From positions 124,001-188,000 of the forward strand of contig NZ_PJRO01000003.1 of NCBI RefSeq assembly GCF_002858745.1: a stretch of DNA of 64,000 nt, in the 5' to 3' direction. The DNA comes from Mesorhizobium loti (GTDB taxonomy: Bacteria; Pseudomonadota; Alphaproteobacteria; Rhizobiales; Rhizobiaceae). The notes under the pieces are model-generated. The model saw only the letters and a list, made by a program, of their open reading frames with translations, did no database searches and was not told where the DNA came from. This document shows positions 8,668-20,882 of this stretch, in pieces (within the stretch, counting starts at the first letter, position 1; every line of letters begins with the position of its first letter). A program made the translations under genes and the position numbers.

Positions 8668-9180
8668 ATGACACTCGATCGCCGTTCCGGCTGCCCGATC
8701 AATCTTTCGCTGGAAGTCTTTGGCGATCGGTGGAGCCTTATCGTCCTGCGCGACATGATCTTCGGCGGCAGGCGGCATTTCCGCGAGCTGCTGAACAATT
8801 CGATGGAAGGCATCGCCTCCAATATCCTCGCTGACCGGCTGAAGCGTCTGGTCGAACTCGGCATGCTGACCAGAGCCGATGATCCAACCCATAAGCAGAA
8901 GGCAATCTACAGCCTGACCGAAATGTCGATCACGCTGGTGCCGATCATGGCCCAGCTCGGCGCATGGGGCCGTGTCTGGCTGCCTGTTACGGAGGATTTG
9001 TCCATCCGCGCTAAGCTTCTGGAGGAAGGCGGCCTTTCCCTGTGGCAGGACTTCATGGACGAACTGCGGTTCGAACATCTGGGTATCGGTACGCCCAAAC
9101 CCATCGACGCCACGGTACGCGCCAGGCTGCGGGCGGCCTATCAGGCCGTCGTCGACGAACAGGCACGCAAGGCCTCCTGA
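8668..9180 (+). CDS. HxlR-family transcriptional regulator
   Basis: This 170-residue protein begins MTLDRRSGCPINLSLEVFGDRW, which is the HxlR start pattern (a Cys near residue 9 followed by 'sle.iGdrWslliLRd'). The winged helix continues with FRELLNNSMEGIASNILADRLKRL. The lone Cys9 could act as a redox or electrophile switch, as in several HxlR proteins; this is inferred. The C-terminal ~70 residues are an extension beyond the minimal HxlR domain. It likely controls the divergent hydrolase gene. Confidence 0.85.
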   Translation: MTLDRRSGCPINLSLEVFGDRWSLIVLRDMIFGGRRHFRELLNNSMEGIASNILADRLKRLVELGMLTRADDPTHKQKAIYSLTEMSITLVPIMAQLGAWGRVWLPVTEDLSIRAKLLEEGGLSLWQDFMDELRFEHLGIGTPKPIDATVRARLRAAYQAVVDEQARKAS

Positions 9181-9326
9181 GCTCGGCCCGTCACCTGCGG
9201 GAGAGCGGAGCGGCGCGAAGCAGTTTCAAGCGAATGGTGGCTTGCCCGCAAAATCCCTGAAACGGAAGATCGCGGAGATCGGCAATCGTCGTGCCGAGCT
9301 TTCCGTTCACAGCAGGAGCTTCGCCC

Positions 9327-9758
9327 GTGACCAGTTTTCCCATCGATAAGGCCAACCAGATCATCGCCGGCGCCTTTGCCAAGGCAGCTGCACTGGAGCT
9401 GAAACCGCTTGGCGTCTCCGTCCTCGATGCCGGCGGCCACCTCGTGGCCTTCCAGCGTCAGGACGGCGCTTCCTTCCTGCGCCCGCAGATGTCTTCGGGC
9501 AAAGCCTATGCGGCGCTCTCGATCGGCATGGGGGGCCGCCGTGTCGAGGCAATTGCCAAGGAGCGACCACACCTGACGGCCGGTGTTTCCGACCTGTCGG
9601 GCGGCAAGATCCTGCCCGTGGTCGGCGGCGTTCTGATCCGCGATGGCGCGGGCACGGTGATCGGCGCCGTCGGCATTTCCGGCGACACCTCAGACAATGA
9701 CGAGATTGCCGCCATCGCCGGCATCGAAACGGCGGGCCTGACCGCAGACGCCGGCTGA
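9327..9758 (+). CDS. GlcG/HbpS family heme-binding-type protein
   Basis: This 143-residue protein matches the GlcG/HbpS (DUF336) family, with GVSVLDAGGHLVAFQRQDGA, SSGKAYAAL and a late GAVGISGDTSDNDE segment. I chose a GTG start because AGGAG sits eight bases before it; the frame is open further upstream without a good ribosome-binding site. Family members bind heme or corrinoids or lie in glycolate operons; neither context exists here, so the role is open. A bidirectional terminator follows. Confidence 0.85.
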   Translation: MTSFPIDKANQIIAGAFAKAAALELKPLGVSVLDAGGHLVAFQRQDGASFLRPQMSSGKAYAALSIGMGGRRVEAIAKERPHLTAGVSDLSGGKILPVVGGVLIRDGAGTVIGAVGISGDTSDNDEIAAIAGIETAGLTADAG

Positions 9759-9785
9759 ACAGTCTTCGCCGCGGCACAAAAACAA

Positions 9786-9810
9786 AAAGACCGGCCACTG
9801 GCCGGTCTTT
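9786..9810. terminator. Bidirectional terminator between GlcG-like gene and rpmF
   Basis: AAAGACCGGCC pairs perfectly with GGCCGGTCTTT around loop ACT. A- and T-tracts on both sides let it serve both convergent genes. Confidence 0.85.
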
Positions 9811-9836
9811 TGATTCGTTCCGCAGAGGAAAGCTGC

Positions 9837-10019
9837 TTAGCTTTCCTTCGGCTCCAAGACCTGGCGGCCGCGATACATGCCGGTCTTCAGATCAACGTGG
9901 TGCGGGCGGCGCATTTCGCCGGAATTCTTGTCCTCGACATAGGTCGGGGCCTTGAGTGCGTCAGCTGCACGGCGCATGCCACGCTTGGACGGGGAAGTTT
10001 TTCGTTTCGGCACAGCCAT
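9837..10019 (-). CDS. rpmF: 50S ribosomal protein L32
   Basis: The 60-residue protein [20 protein letters not shown] followed by [21 protein letters not shown] is a typical bL32 of alphaproteobacteria. No CxxC zinc motif is present, as usual in this group. It lies 143 bases downstream of mtgA in the same direction. It ends at a strong terminator. Confidence 0.97.
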   Translation of the reverse strand: MAVPKRKTSPSKRGMRRAADALKAPTYVEDKNSGEMRRPHHVDLKTGMYRGRQVLEPKES

Positions 10020-10162
10020 GGATATGCTCCATTCGATCGGTCAATGGCCCGCGGCGCCCTCGTGAAAGGGCCGCGTACAGCCGAGTTCTAGAAGAAAGTG
10101 GCGTGCCTATACACGGCCGCTTGCCTTTTGGCCAGTGTTGCCGCGACTTTTTTTGAATCGCC

Positions 10163-10870
10163 TCAATCAACACACCCGACATACGCTCCCGAACGTGACG
10201 CCCTGCGCTCGATCAACGAAGCCAACCGCCTCAGACCCGGCCCGGGCTTGCCGGGATCGCGCGTGATCGGATTGGGCAGGGCGACCGCCAGCAAAGCGGC
10301 CTGCCGGCGCGACAGGTTCTTGGCGGAAACGCCGAAATGAAAGCGTGCGGCGGCCTCGATGCCGTAGATGCCAGGCCCCCATTCAGCGATGTTGAGATAG
10401 ATTTCCATGATGCGGCGCTTCGACATCAGCGCGTCGAAATAGACCGCCAGCGGCAGCTCGATCACCTTGCGCACGGTGCCCAGCGGTCGTGACCACAGGA
10501 ACAGGTTCTTCACCGTCTGCATCGTGATGGTGGAGGCCCCACGCGTGATCTCGCCCGCCATGGCATCGTCGACGACGCCTTTGAGTTCGCCCAGGTCGAC
10601 GCCCCTGTGGAAGCAGAACTGGCCGTCCTCCGACATGATCACGGAATTGGCGAGCACTGGCGCCACGTCGTCGATCGACACCCAGCGCCGGTCGTAACCG
10701 GAGAAAGTGACGAGATCCTTCAGCATCAGCGTCGATACTGGATGCACGAAGGACGGCATGTAGAGAAAGGTCAACACCGCCGGGATGATGGCCAGCACGA
10801 TGGCAATACGCAGCGCACGCCGAAGCCAGCGCCGGTAATCCCCGCGTCTGCGCCTCGGTCGCGACACCAT
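10163..10870 (-). CDS. mtgA: Monofunctional biosynthetic peptidoglycan transglycosylase
   Basis: The 235-residue protein has one N-terminal membrane anchor (about residues 20-38) and a GT51 glycosyltransferase domain. The catalytic motif [12 protein letters not shown] (Glu81) and the motifs [15 protein letters not shown] and [15 protein letters not shown] are clear. It polymerises lipid II into glycan strands at the outer face of the inner membrane, without a transpeptidase domain. The start is supported by GAAGGG six bases before the ATG, although the frame is open far upstream into the divergent ispA region. Confidence 0.95.
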   Translation of the reverse strand: MVSRPRRRRGDYRRWLRRALRIAIVLAIIPAVLTFLYMPSFVHPVSTLMLKDLVTFSGYDRRWVSIDDVAPVLANSVIMSEDGQFCFHRGVDLGELKGVVDDAMAGEITRGASTITMQTVKNLFLWSRPLGTVRKVIELPLAVYFDALMSKRRIMEIYLNIAEWGPGIYGIEAAARFHFGVSAKNLSRRQAALLAVALPNPITRDPGKPGPGLRRLASLIERRASRSGAYVGCVD

Positions 10871-10997
10871 GTCCAACCCTTCGGTCTCGTGATCGATGAT
10901 CGGCTCTGCCACCCGCCCAATCCTGTCACAGCTCCTCCTCGCATAAAGGCGCTTGGCTTCTTGCGCAACGTCTGACTGTCGGCTACCGCTCGCCGCC

Positions 10998-11921
10998 ATG
11001 GCAACGGATACCGATATTCCTTTCGAGGCAGCCCTGCTCGTGCGCGCCGAGCAGGTCGAGGCACGCCTGCGTGCCCTGCTCGACGGCCGTCCCTTGTCCG
11101 GAGAGATCGTTCGCCCGCAACGCCTGACCTCGGCGATGCGCCACGGCGTCCTGAATGGCGGCAAACGCCTGCGCCCTTTTCTCGTGCTGGAATGTGCTGC
11201 GCTGCTCGCGGCCGATCATGACGAGGCGCCGGCTCTGACCGTGGCAGCGGCACTTGAATGCATCCATTGCTATTCGCTTATCCATGATGACCTGCCGGCC
11301 ATGGATGATGACGACCTGCGCCGGGGCCAGCCGACCGTTCACAAGGCTTTTGACGAAGCCACCGCGATCCTGGCCGGCGATGCGCTGTTGACGCTTGCTT
11401 TCGATACATTGGCAGACGAGGCGCTGGGCCTGCCGGCAGATCGACGCGTCGCTCTGGTACTGGCGCTGGCGCGTGCTGCTGGAAGCGGCGGCATGGTCGG
11501 CGGCCAGATGCTCGACATCGAAGCCGAGAAATCCGCTCCCGACGAAGCCGGCATCATCCGCCTGCAGGCCATGAAAACGGGCGCCCTCATTCGCTTCGCC
11601 TGCGAGGCGGGTGCAATCCTGACCGGGGCCTCCACAGCCGACCGCGAACGACTGGCGGAGTTTGGCTCGGCTATCGGCCTTGCCTTCCAGCTTGCCGACG
11701 ATCTGCTTGACCTGACGGCCGATGCCGGCACCATGGGCAAGGCAACCGGCAAGGACGCCGCCGCCGGCAAGGGCACGCTGGTTGCCCTGCACGGGGAGGT
11801 CTGGGCCCGCAAACAGCTGAACGGACTCGTCGAGCAGGCCCATGCGCTGCTTGAGCCTTTTGGCGAGCAGGCATCGATGTTGAAGGCAGCCGCTACGTTC
11901 GTTGCGAACCGCAGCAACTAG
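10998..11921 (+). CDS. ispA: Polyprenyl (farnesyl/geranyl) diphosphate synthase
   Basis: This 307-residue trans-prenyltransferase has the first Asp-rich motif DDLPAMD (residues 97-103, in [15 protein letters not shown]) and the second DDLLD near residue 232. The motif GGKRLRP (about residue 55) binds diphosphate. Length and motifs fit IspA, which condenses IPP with DMAPP/GPP to farnesyl diphosphate for quinone, undecaprenyl and hopanoid synthesis. Its pathway partner ispG lies about 5 kb away. It is divergent from mtgA. The stop TAG is the first triplet of a repeat element. Confidence 0.93.
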   Translation: MATDTDIPFEAALLVRAEQVEARLRALLDGRPLSGEIVRPQRLTSAMRHGVLNGGKRLRPFLVLECAALLAADHDEAPALTVAAALECIHCYSLIHDDLPAMDDDDLRRGQPTVHKAFDEATAILAGDALLTLAFDTLADEALGLPADRRVALVLALARAAGSGGMVGGQMLDIEAEKSAPDEAGIIRLQAMKTGALIRFACEAGAILTGASTADRERLAEFGSAIGLAFQLADDLLDLTADAGTMGKATGKDAAAGKGTLVALHGEVWARKQLNGLVEQAHALLEPFGEQASMLKAAATFVANRSN

Positions 11922-11975
11922 AGCATGATCCCGGAATGCCGATCCATCTTGATCGCATTCCGCTCTGACCGCGTT
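11919..11975 (+). repeat. Short palindromic element, family C-like
   Basis: It begins TAGAGCATGATCCCGGAATG and contains GGAATGC...GCATTCC inverted halves. It resembles the first part of the element at 62810-62913 and starts at the stop codon of ispA. Confidence 0.6.
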
Positions 11976-12050
11976 CAGCCCGGAACGAAATCTTAATGGT
12001 AATAGAGCGTAATCCCGACCGTTAAAAATGCGTATGGGTTGGGGTTACGC

Positions 12051-14381
<2,331 letters not shown>

Positions 14382-14399
14382 GCCAATTCTGCCGTTCCG

Positions 14400-15137
14400 T
14401 TATCGAAGGCCGCCGAACGGAATGATCTCTCGTGAGGCCGGCGTCCAGGCGCCGCCCTCCCAATCACCGAACCAGCTTTCGGCGACGAGACCCGCAGCCG
14501 CGATGCCAGCCGCAATTGCTTCTTTCGACGGAAAAGCGATCTTCGATTCCGCCGTCAGCACCTGGCCCGTCGCGACGAACTCGTACCAGGTGCGGTAGGT
14601 GACGATACCGTCCGCTCCCGCGCGAGCATCGTACCAGCCCTTGACCATACCGAAGCGCGGATGATGGACCATCTCTTCCGATCGTTCCGGAATCCATTCG
14701 TGCCATGCTTCAGCCGCCGGATTGCGACTGTCGAAGAGAAAATGTCCACCCGGCGCGAGATGTGACGCGATGGTCCCAAGCACAGCCAGTTGATCCTGCT
14801 TGCTCAGGAAAACCTGAAACACATGGCCGGTCAGGATGACGAGATCGAAACGACGTCCGAGCCTGACCGTACGGGCATCCGCCTCGACCCATTCCACTTT
14901 CTCGCCGTTCGGACGTCTACGAGCCACATCCAGCATCGCGCCCGCCGGATCGACGCCGACCACGGCACGGCCATCGGCGAATGCCGCAGCCAGTTGGCCG
15001 GTGCCGCAGCCGAGATCGAGCACGGACTGCGCTTCCCCGGCCAACGCAAGGCAACGCCTGAGCTCGACGTCGCCCGTGTTGACCAGGTCGTAGAAATCGA
15101 CGAGGGCCGGATCGTTGTAGAGAAGATCGAGAGTCAC
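14400..15137 (-). CDS. Class I SAM-dependent methyltransferase
   Basis: The 245-residue protein has the SAM-binding motif VLDLGCGTGQLA, the acidic strand VVGVDPAGAMLD and the post-motif region FDLVILTGHVFQVF. The N-terminus LLYNDPALVDFYDLVN is typical of small cytosolic methyltransferases of unknown substrate. The start is uncertain: I took the GTG 11 bases after the stop of the upstream lytic transglycosylase gene, since the longer frame is that gene's shadow. The two genes probably share a transcript. Confidence 0.82.
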   Translation of the reverse strand: MTLDLLYNDPALVDFYDLVNTGDVELRRCLALAGEAQSVLDLGCGTGQLAAAFADGRAVVGVDPAGAMLDVARRRPNGEKVEWVEADARTVRLGRRFDLVILTGHVFQVFLSKQDQLAVLGTIASHLAPGGHFLFDSRNPAAEAWHEWIPERSEEMVHHPRFGMVKGWYDARAGADGIVTYRTWYEFVATGQVLTAESKIAFPSKEAIAAGIAAAGLVAESWFGDWEGGAWTPASREIIPFGGLR

Positions 15138-15148
15138 CGTACCAGTCG

Positions 15149-16012
15149 CTATCTGTTCCTCAGCACCACGCAGGAGCCGCCGACGCTGTGCAGCTTGTCG
15201 CAGATCGCGTTCGCCGCCTTGCGGTCTTCCGCGCCGATACGCACGGCATAGACGCCGCGCCGCCCCATCGGCGTCCGCACACGGCTGACCACGGGCTCGA
15301 CACTGGCAAGCACGGCCGGAAACCGTTTCTGCACCATTTGCCATTGCCGCACGGCGGCAGAGCGTCGGAAATTGCCGGCCACCTGCACGCCCCACGGCTT
15401 CACATGCACCGCTGCCATCGGCACCGTCGTTGCCTTGCTTACCGGCAACCGACGGCAGGCGATGGAAAAATTCTGTTGCCTGGTATCGAGAGGCAGGATC
15501 ACGCCCACATAGGCCTTGTCGGAAAACTTGTCGGCCGGCTCGCCCATGACGTCGAGCACATATTCTTCCGTTTCCAGCGGCAGAAACCCGCCGGAGCCCA
15601 ACCAGCGCGTCACGCGGTTTTCGCCGGCATTGTAGGCGGCCGCGGCAAGCCCGAGATTGCCGAAGCCGGATTTCAGCTCGGACAGATATTTGGCGGAAGC
15701 AGGTATCGCCTGCTCGATATCAAAGGAATTGGCAAGGCCGCGCATCTTGGCGGTGCCCGGCATGAACTGGGCGATGCCCTCGGCACCAACCGGGCTGACC
15801 GCATTTGGATCGAACCGGCTCTCCTTCCAGATCAACCGCGCGAAGAAATCCTTCGGCAGTCCCTGCTCGATCGCATGCGCTTCAATCAGGTCGCAGACAC
15901 GCCCGACCAGGCGCTTCTGCGCCGAATGCGTATGGGGTGGGTCGGCCCGTGCCGGCGAAAGCGCCAGCAGTGCAAACAGAACAAAAAAGACGAGACCGGC
16001 CGCACGCCGCAT
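15149..16012 (-). CDS. Lytic transglycosylase (SLT) with C-terminal SPOR-like domain
   Basis: The 287-residue protein starts with a signal peptide (cleavage near SPARA/DP). The SLT domain follows, with catalytic Glu in IWKESRFDPNAVSPVGAEG, then FMPGTAKMRG and AAAYNAGENRV. The last ~80 residues (VQVAGNFRRSAAVRQWQMVQ... VYAVRIGAEDRKAANAIC) look like a SPOR peptidoglycan-binding domain. It cleaves peptidoglycan in the periplasm, possibly at division sites. It starts five bases after the ispG stop, so it is likely cotranscribed with ispG. Confidence 0.9.
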   Translation of the reverse strand: MRRAAGLVFFVLFALLALSPARADPPHTHSAQKRLVGRVCDLIEAHAIEQGLPKDFFARLIWKESRFDPNAVSPVGAEGIAQFMPGTAKMRGLANSFDIEQAIPASAKYLSELKSGFGNLGLAAAAYNAGENRVTRWLGSGGFLPLETEEYVLDVMGEPADKFSDKAYVGVILPLDTRQQNFSIACRRLPVSKATTVPMAAVHVKPWGVQVAGNFRRSAAVRQWQMVQKRFPAVLASVEPVVSRVRTPMGRRGVYAVRIGAEDRKAANAICDKLHSVGGSCVVLRNR

Positions 16013-16017
16013 CGGTG

Positions 16018-17456
<1,439 letters not shown>

Positions 17457-17527
17457 ACTTAAACAGCCTCTGGCCGGCGGCTATGCGCCGCCGGAAGCAC
17501 TTCGGCACGGATGCCGATCGAGGCCGA

Positions 17528-17707
17528 TTAGTGGGTCGAGGGTCTGCCCCTCAGTTTTTCCATTTCGTCCTTAATGGCCAGCTTGCGTCGCTTTAGGCAC
17601 ACGATTTCAAGATCGTCCACCGACGGATGCAGCAGCGCGTCATCGATCTCGCGTTCGATGTCGGTGTGTTTCCGCTGAAGCTCTTCAAGATGGGACGCTA
17701 GAGACAT
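17528..17707 (-). CDS. DUF465 (YdcH-family) small protein
   Basis: This 59-residue protein reads MSLASHLEELQRKHTDIERE at the start, then a VDDLEIVCLKRRKLAIKDEM segment. The pattern (an N-terminal amphipathic helix, then 'd.lei..LKrrKL.lKDei..l') is that of DUF465/YdcH. It would form a short helical hairpin. A second DUF465 gene lies divergently at 17939. The function is unknown. Confidence 0.85.
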   Translation of the reverse strand: MSLASHLEELQRKHTDIEREIDDALLHPSVDDLEIVCLKRRKLAIKDEMEKLRGRPSTH

Positions 17708-17938
17708 GAATGGTTCTCCCTTTCATATTCCTGCCAGCGACCGACGCACGACGTCCACCGCGGGCGCCCGCGTGACGGCCAGATGACAGTGTGCCACCAT
17801 TGCTTCGCCTTGTCGAATGCCATGTGGTAGCATTCCACCGCGTCATGAAATGTGATAATGCGGTCGCGCCGCTGGCGAAGGTCGGCGGCCCCCGCCCATC
17901 AGGCGCGCATGGGCGCCGGAGCCAGCAGAACGGTGGAT

Positions 17939-18142
17939 ATGTCGGAACAGGAACAGGCCGAGGTTCGTCTCGAGTTTGCACGCTTGAAGCAGGAACATGC
18001 CGATTTCGACGCGGCCATCAACGCGATGATCGCCACGGGTTGCGATCCTCTGCAGGTACAGCGCATGAAGAAGAAAAAACTGGCGCTGAAGGACCGACTG
18101 AGCGCGCTCGAAGACCGCATCATTCCCGATATCATCGCCTGA
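17939..18142 (+). CDS. DUF465 (YdcH-family) small protein, second copy
   Basis: This 67-residue protein starts MSEQEQAEVRLEFARLKQEH and ends MKKKKLALKDRLSALEDRI. It shares the DUF465 'KK.KLALKD.l..L' core with the divergent 59-residue protein but is otherwise different. I start it at the ATG of MSEQEQAEV; the longer frame upstream lacks the family pattern. It lies 78 bases before purE on the same strand. Confidence 0.85.
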   Translation: MSEQEQAEVRLEFARLKQEHADFDAAINAMIATGCDPLQVQRMKKKKLALKDRLSALEDRIIPDIIA

Positions 18143-18220
18143 GAGCGTCAGGCACCACCGCAATCCTTGCTCCACAAGCCAAATTCCGCTACCTCGCCAC
18201 TTTGCCTCCGGGAGAGCAAC

Positions 18221-18718
18221 TTGGCCGAGCACAAAGCCGATGTCGCCATCATCATGGGTAGCCAGTCCGACTGGGCAACCATGCGCCACGCCGCGGAATT
18301 GCTGGAGGTCCTCGAGATCCCGCACAAGGCGCTGATCATCTCGGCCCACCGCACACCTGACAGGCTCTATGAATTCGCCAAGGGCGCCAAGGCAGCCGGT
18401 CACAAAGTGATTATTGCAGGTGCCGGCGGCGCCGCTCATCTTCCTGGAATGACGGCAGCGATGACCTCGCTGCCGGTGTTCGGCGTGCCGGTGGAATCAA
18501 AAGCGCTGTCGGGGCAGGATTCCCTGCTCTCCATTGTCCAGATGCCCGCCGGCATTCCGGTCGGCACACTGGCTATCGGCAAGGCGGGTGCGGCAAATGC
18601 CGCGCTGTTGGCTGCCGCAGTGCTTGCCCTGAACGACAAGGCTTTGGCCGAACGGCTCGATGGCTGGCGCGCCGGCCAGACCGCCAGGGTCGCCGTGGAG
18701 CCGGTGGATCAACCGTGA
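18221..18718 (+). CDS. purE: 5-(carboxyamino)imidazole ribonucleotide mutase
   Basis: This 165-residue class I PurE has the N-terminal motif IIMGSQSDW and the active-site region SAHRTPDR, followed by [11 protein letters not shown]. It converts N5-CAIR, made by PurK, to CAIR in purine synthesis. The start appears to be a TTG: GGGAG sits six bases before it and the resulting length is normal, while no ATG fits. It overlaps purK by four bases (GTGA). Confidence 0.95.
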   Translation: MAEHKADVAIIMGSQSDWATMRHAAELLEVLEIPHKALIISAHRTPDRLYEFAKGAKAAGHKVIIAGAGGAAHLPGMTAAMTSLPVFGVPVESKALSGQDSLLSIVQMPAGIPVGTLAIGKAGAANAALLAAAVLALNDKALAERLDGWRAGQTARVAVEPVDQP

Positions 18719-19794
18719 CCGCAGAGCTTCCCGCAGGTTCCGTCATCGGCATCATCGGTGGCGGTCAGCTTGGCCGCATGCTGGCAATGGCCGCGGCAAA
18801 ACTCGGCTACCGAACCATCATCCTTGAGCCGCAACCGGGCTGTCCCGCAGCCCAGGTCGCCAACCGGCAGATCGTCGCAGCCTATGATGATGAGGCCGCA
18901 CTCGCCGAACTTGCGGCCGCCTGCGCGGTCGTGACCTACGAATTCGAGAATGTTCCGGTCACTGCCGCCGAAACGCTCTCGGCAACACGGCCAGTCCGGC
19001 CTTCAGCGCGGGCGCTGCAGGTGGCCCAGGACCGTGTCATCGAAAAGCAGTTCCTCAACGAGGTCGGTGTCGCCACCGCGGCCTTCCATGTTGTCGACAG
19101 CGATGCCGATCTTGCCGCCGCGCTTGAGGCTTTCGGCGGCAACGGCGTGTTGAAGACCCGCCGGCTCGGTTACGACGGCAAGGGTCAGCGTGTGTTGCGC
19201 GGCGTCAAAGAGGTCAGAGGGAGCTATGAGGCGATGGGCGGCGTCCCCTTGATCCTGGAATCGCTGATCGCCTTCGAGTACGAAATCTCCATTATCGCCG
19301 CGCGCGGCAGCGATGGTGCCCTCGCCGTCTACGATCCGGCCCGCAATGTGCACCGCGACGGCATTCTCCACACATCGACCGTGCCCTCGGGCATTTCGAC
19401 TGCGACGGCGGATGCGGCCAAACAGGCAGCGATGACGATCATCACCGCACTCGACTATGTCGGCGTGATCGGCATCGAGTTCTTCGTGCTTCCCGACGGC
19501 AGCCTGCTCGCCAACGAGATGGCGCCACGCGTGCACAATTCCGGACACTGGACAGAGGCCGCCTGCACTGTCTCGCAGTTCGAACAGCACATCCGCGCCG
19601 TCGCAGGACTGCCGCTTGGCGATGCCAGCCGGCATTCGGATTGCGTGATGCAAAACCTGATCGGCCACGACATCGACCAGGTGCCGGCATTGCTCGCCGA
19701 ACCGGACCTGATGTTGCATCTCTATGGCAAGGCGGAAGCACGGCCGGGACGCAAGATGGGCCACTTCACCCGCATCCACCCATTTGCCGGCTGA
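18715..19794 (+). CDS. purK: 5-(carboxyamino)imidazole ribonucleotide synthase
   Basis: The 359-residue ATP-grasp enzyme starts at GTG overlapping the purE stop. It shows the N-terminal [16 protein letters not shown] motif, the ATP-binding region [13 protein letters not shown] and the metal-binding segment [20 protein letters not shown]. It makes N5-CAIR from AIR, ATP and bicarbonate for PurE. The operon appears to continue to rpmJ after a hairpin. Confidence 0.96.
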   Translation: MTAELPAGSVIGIIGGGQLGRMLAMAAAKLGYRTIILEPQPGCPAAQVANRQIVAAYDDEAALAELAAACAVVTYEFENVPVTAAETLSATRPVRPSARALQVAQDRVIEKQFLNEVGVATAAFHVVDSDADLAAALEAFGGNGVLKTRRLGYDGKGQRVLRGVKEVRGSYEAMGGVPLILESLIAFEYEISIIAARGSDGALAVYDPARNVHRDGILHTSTVPSGISTATADAAKQAAMTIITALDYVGVIGIEFFVLPDGSLLANEMAPRVHNSGHWTEAACTVSQFEQHIRAVAGLPLGDASRHSDCVMQNLIGHDIDQVPALLAEPDLMLHLYGKAEARPGRKMGHFTRIHPFAG

Positions 19795-19861
19795 AAGCGA
19801 GATCAAGCCGCCTGCGAGGTTGACATGGACCGGGCACCCCGGTATGAGCCGGACCCAACAG

Positions 19862-19884
19862 GGCGCGTCTTCGGGCGCGCCTTT
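19862..19884 (+). terminator. Terminator-like hairpin between purK and rpmJ
   Basis: GGCGCG pairs with CGCGCC around an eight-base loop, followed by TTTC. The T-run is weak, so it may attenuate rather than stop transcription. A second hairpin, AGCCCG/CGGGCT at 19892-19907, lies just before rpmJ. Confidence 0.45.
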
Positions 19885-19926
19885 CAAGTTCAGCCCGAAA
19901 CCGGGCTAAGACTGACGGGCAAGACC

Positions 19927-20052
19927 ATGAAGATCAAGAATTCGCTCAAGGCACTGAAGGCGCGTCACCGGGACAACCAGCTGGTTCGTCGCAAGGGCCG
20001 CATCTACATCATCAACAAGACCGCTCCGCGCTACAAGGCGCGTCAGGGCTGA
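19927..20052 (+). CDS. rpmJ: 50S ribosomal protein L36 (zinc-free type)
   Basis: The 41-residue protein [20 protein letters not shown] then [21 protein letters not shown] is bL36. It lacks the Cys3-His zinc ribbon of the classical form, so it is the 'C-minus' version that is standard in Rhizobiales. Confidence 0.95.
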   Translation: MKIKNSLKALKARHRDNQLVRRKGRIYIINKTAPRYKARQG

Positions 20053-20144
20053 TCCCGTTGTGGCGCTTGTCGACAGGCGCCGCGCGATGATGCTGAATGC
20101 AGATTCAGTTTGAACGTCCGGCATCCCGGAGATAGAATCCGGAA

Positions 20145-20729
20145 ATGCGGACGTTATTTGCCGTCTATACGGCGCTTTCCCTCTCCATCTCGTTGATGCC
20201 GGCCATCGCGGCCGACAATGCCGTCAAGCCTGCGGTATCGCAGACGCGTGAAGAGCGTATCGACCAGCTTTTCTCCGACCTCAAACATGCACGCAGCCCG
20301 CGATCTGCCGAACTCGTGGCCGGCCGCATCTGGAACGAATGGAATCGGTCTGGCAGCGCTTCCGTCGATCTGATGATGCAGTGGTCACAGAAAGCGATCG
20401 AGGACAAGAAATTCGACGTCGCCCTCGACTTCCTCGATCAGGTGGTGACGCTGCAGCCAAAATATGCCGAGGGCTGGAACCGTCGCGCCACGGCGCATTT
20501 CCTGATGAAGAACTATGCCAAGTCGATGGCCGACATCGAACAGACGCTGGAGCTGGAGCCGCGCCATTTCGGCGCCTTGTCAGGCATCGCCCAGATCATG
20601 ACGGAAACCAACCGCAAACAGGCCGCGCTCGATGCCTGGCAGAAGGTACTCGATCTTTATCCGATGCTGCGCAACGCGCAGGATCAGGTGTCGAAGCTGT
20701 CGGAGGAATTGGCGGGGGAAGCTATTTAG
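20145..20729 (+). CDS. Periplasmic tetratricopeptide-repeat protein
   Basis: The 194-residue protein has a signal peptide (MRTLFAVYTALSLSISLMPA, cleavage near AIA/AD). About three TPR-like helical pairs follow (KFDVALDFLDQVVTLQPKYA; YAKSMADIEQTLELEPRHFG; QAALDAWQKVLDLYP). It presumably acts as a protein-protein adaptor in the periplasm. An 8-bp tandem repeat begins directly after its TAG stop, and the last GGCAGTAGG-like bases abut the stop codon. Confidence 0.82.
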   Translation: MRTLFAVYTALSLSISLMPAIAADNAVKPAVSQTREERIDQLFSDLKHARSPRSAELVAGRIWNEWNRSGSASVDLMMQWSQKAIEDKKFDVALDFLDQVVTLQPKYAEGWNRRATAHFLMKNYAKSMADIEQTLELEPRHFGALSGIAQIMTETNRKQAALDAWQKVLDLYPMLRNAQDQVSKLSEELAGEAI

Positions 20730-20730
20730 G

Positions 20731-20807
20731 CAGTAGGGCAGTAGGGCAGTAGGGCAGTAGGGCAGTAGGGCAGTAGGGCAGTAGGGCAGTAGGGCAGTAG
20801 GGCAGTG
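20731..20807 (+). repeat. Tandem repeat of CAGTAGGG, nine full copies plus a partial
   Basis: The octamer CAGTAGGG is repeated perfectly nine times from 20731 to 20802, then CAGTG. It lies between convergent genes (TPR protein and pyk), starting one base after the TPR stop codon. Degenerate complementary octamers (TACTGCCCTATTCCC and CCCCTAATCCCC) follow at 20838-20880, so the two tracts can pair. Confidence 0.95.
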
Positions 20808-20882
20808 AAATTGCCCGGCGCCTATGCGCTACAAAGCTTTTTGTACTGCCCTATTCCCTTATTCCCCTAATCCCCTATCCAG

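Noticed and set aside
10085..10092. TTCTAGAA palindrome upstream of rpmF as an iron-control (ICE) box
   Set aside because: Only eight bases, without the flanking bases of the Irr motif, and next to a ribosomal gene.
17685..17981. 98-codon minus-strand frame across the DUF465 intergene
   Set aside because: It overlaps the starts of both DUF465 genes and has no recognisable features.
20731..20807. CRISPR-like array at the tandem repeat
   Set aside because: The 8-bp units abut each other with no spacers and no cas genes are near.
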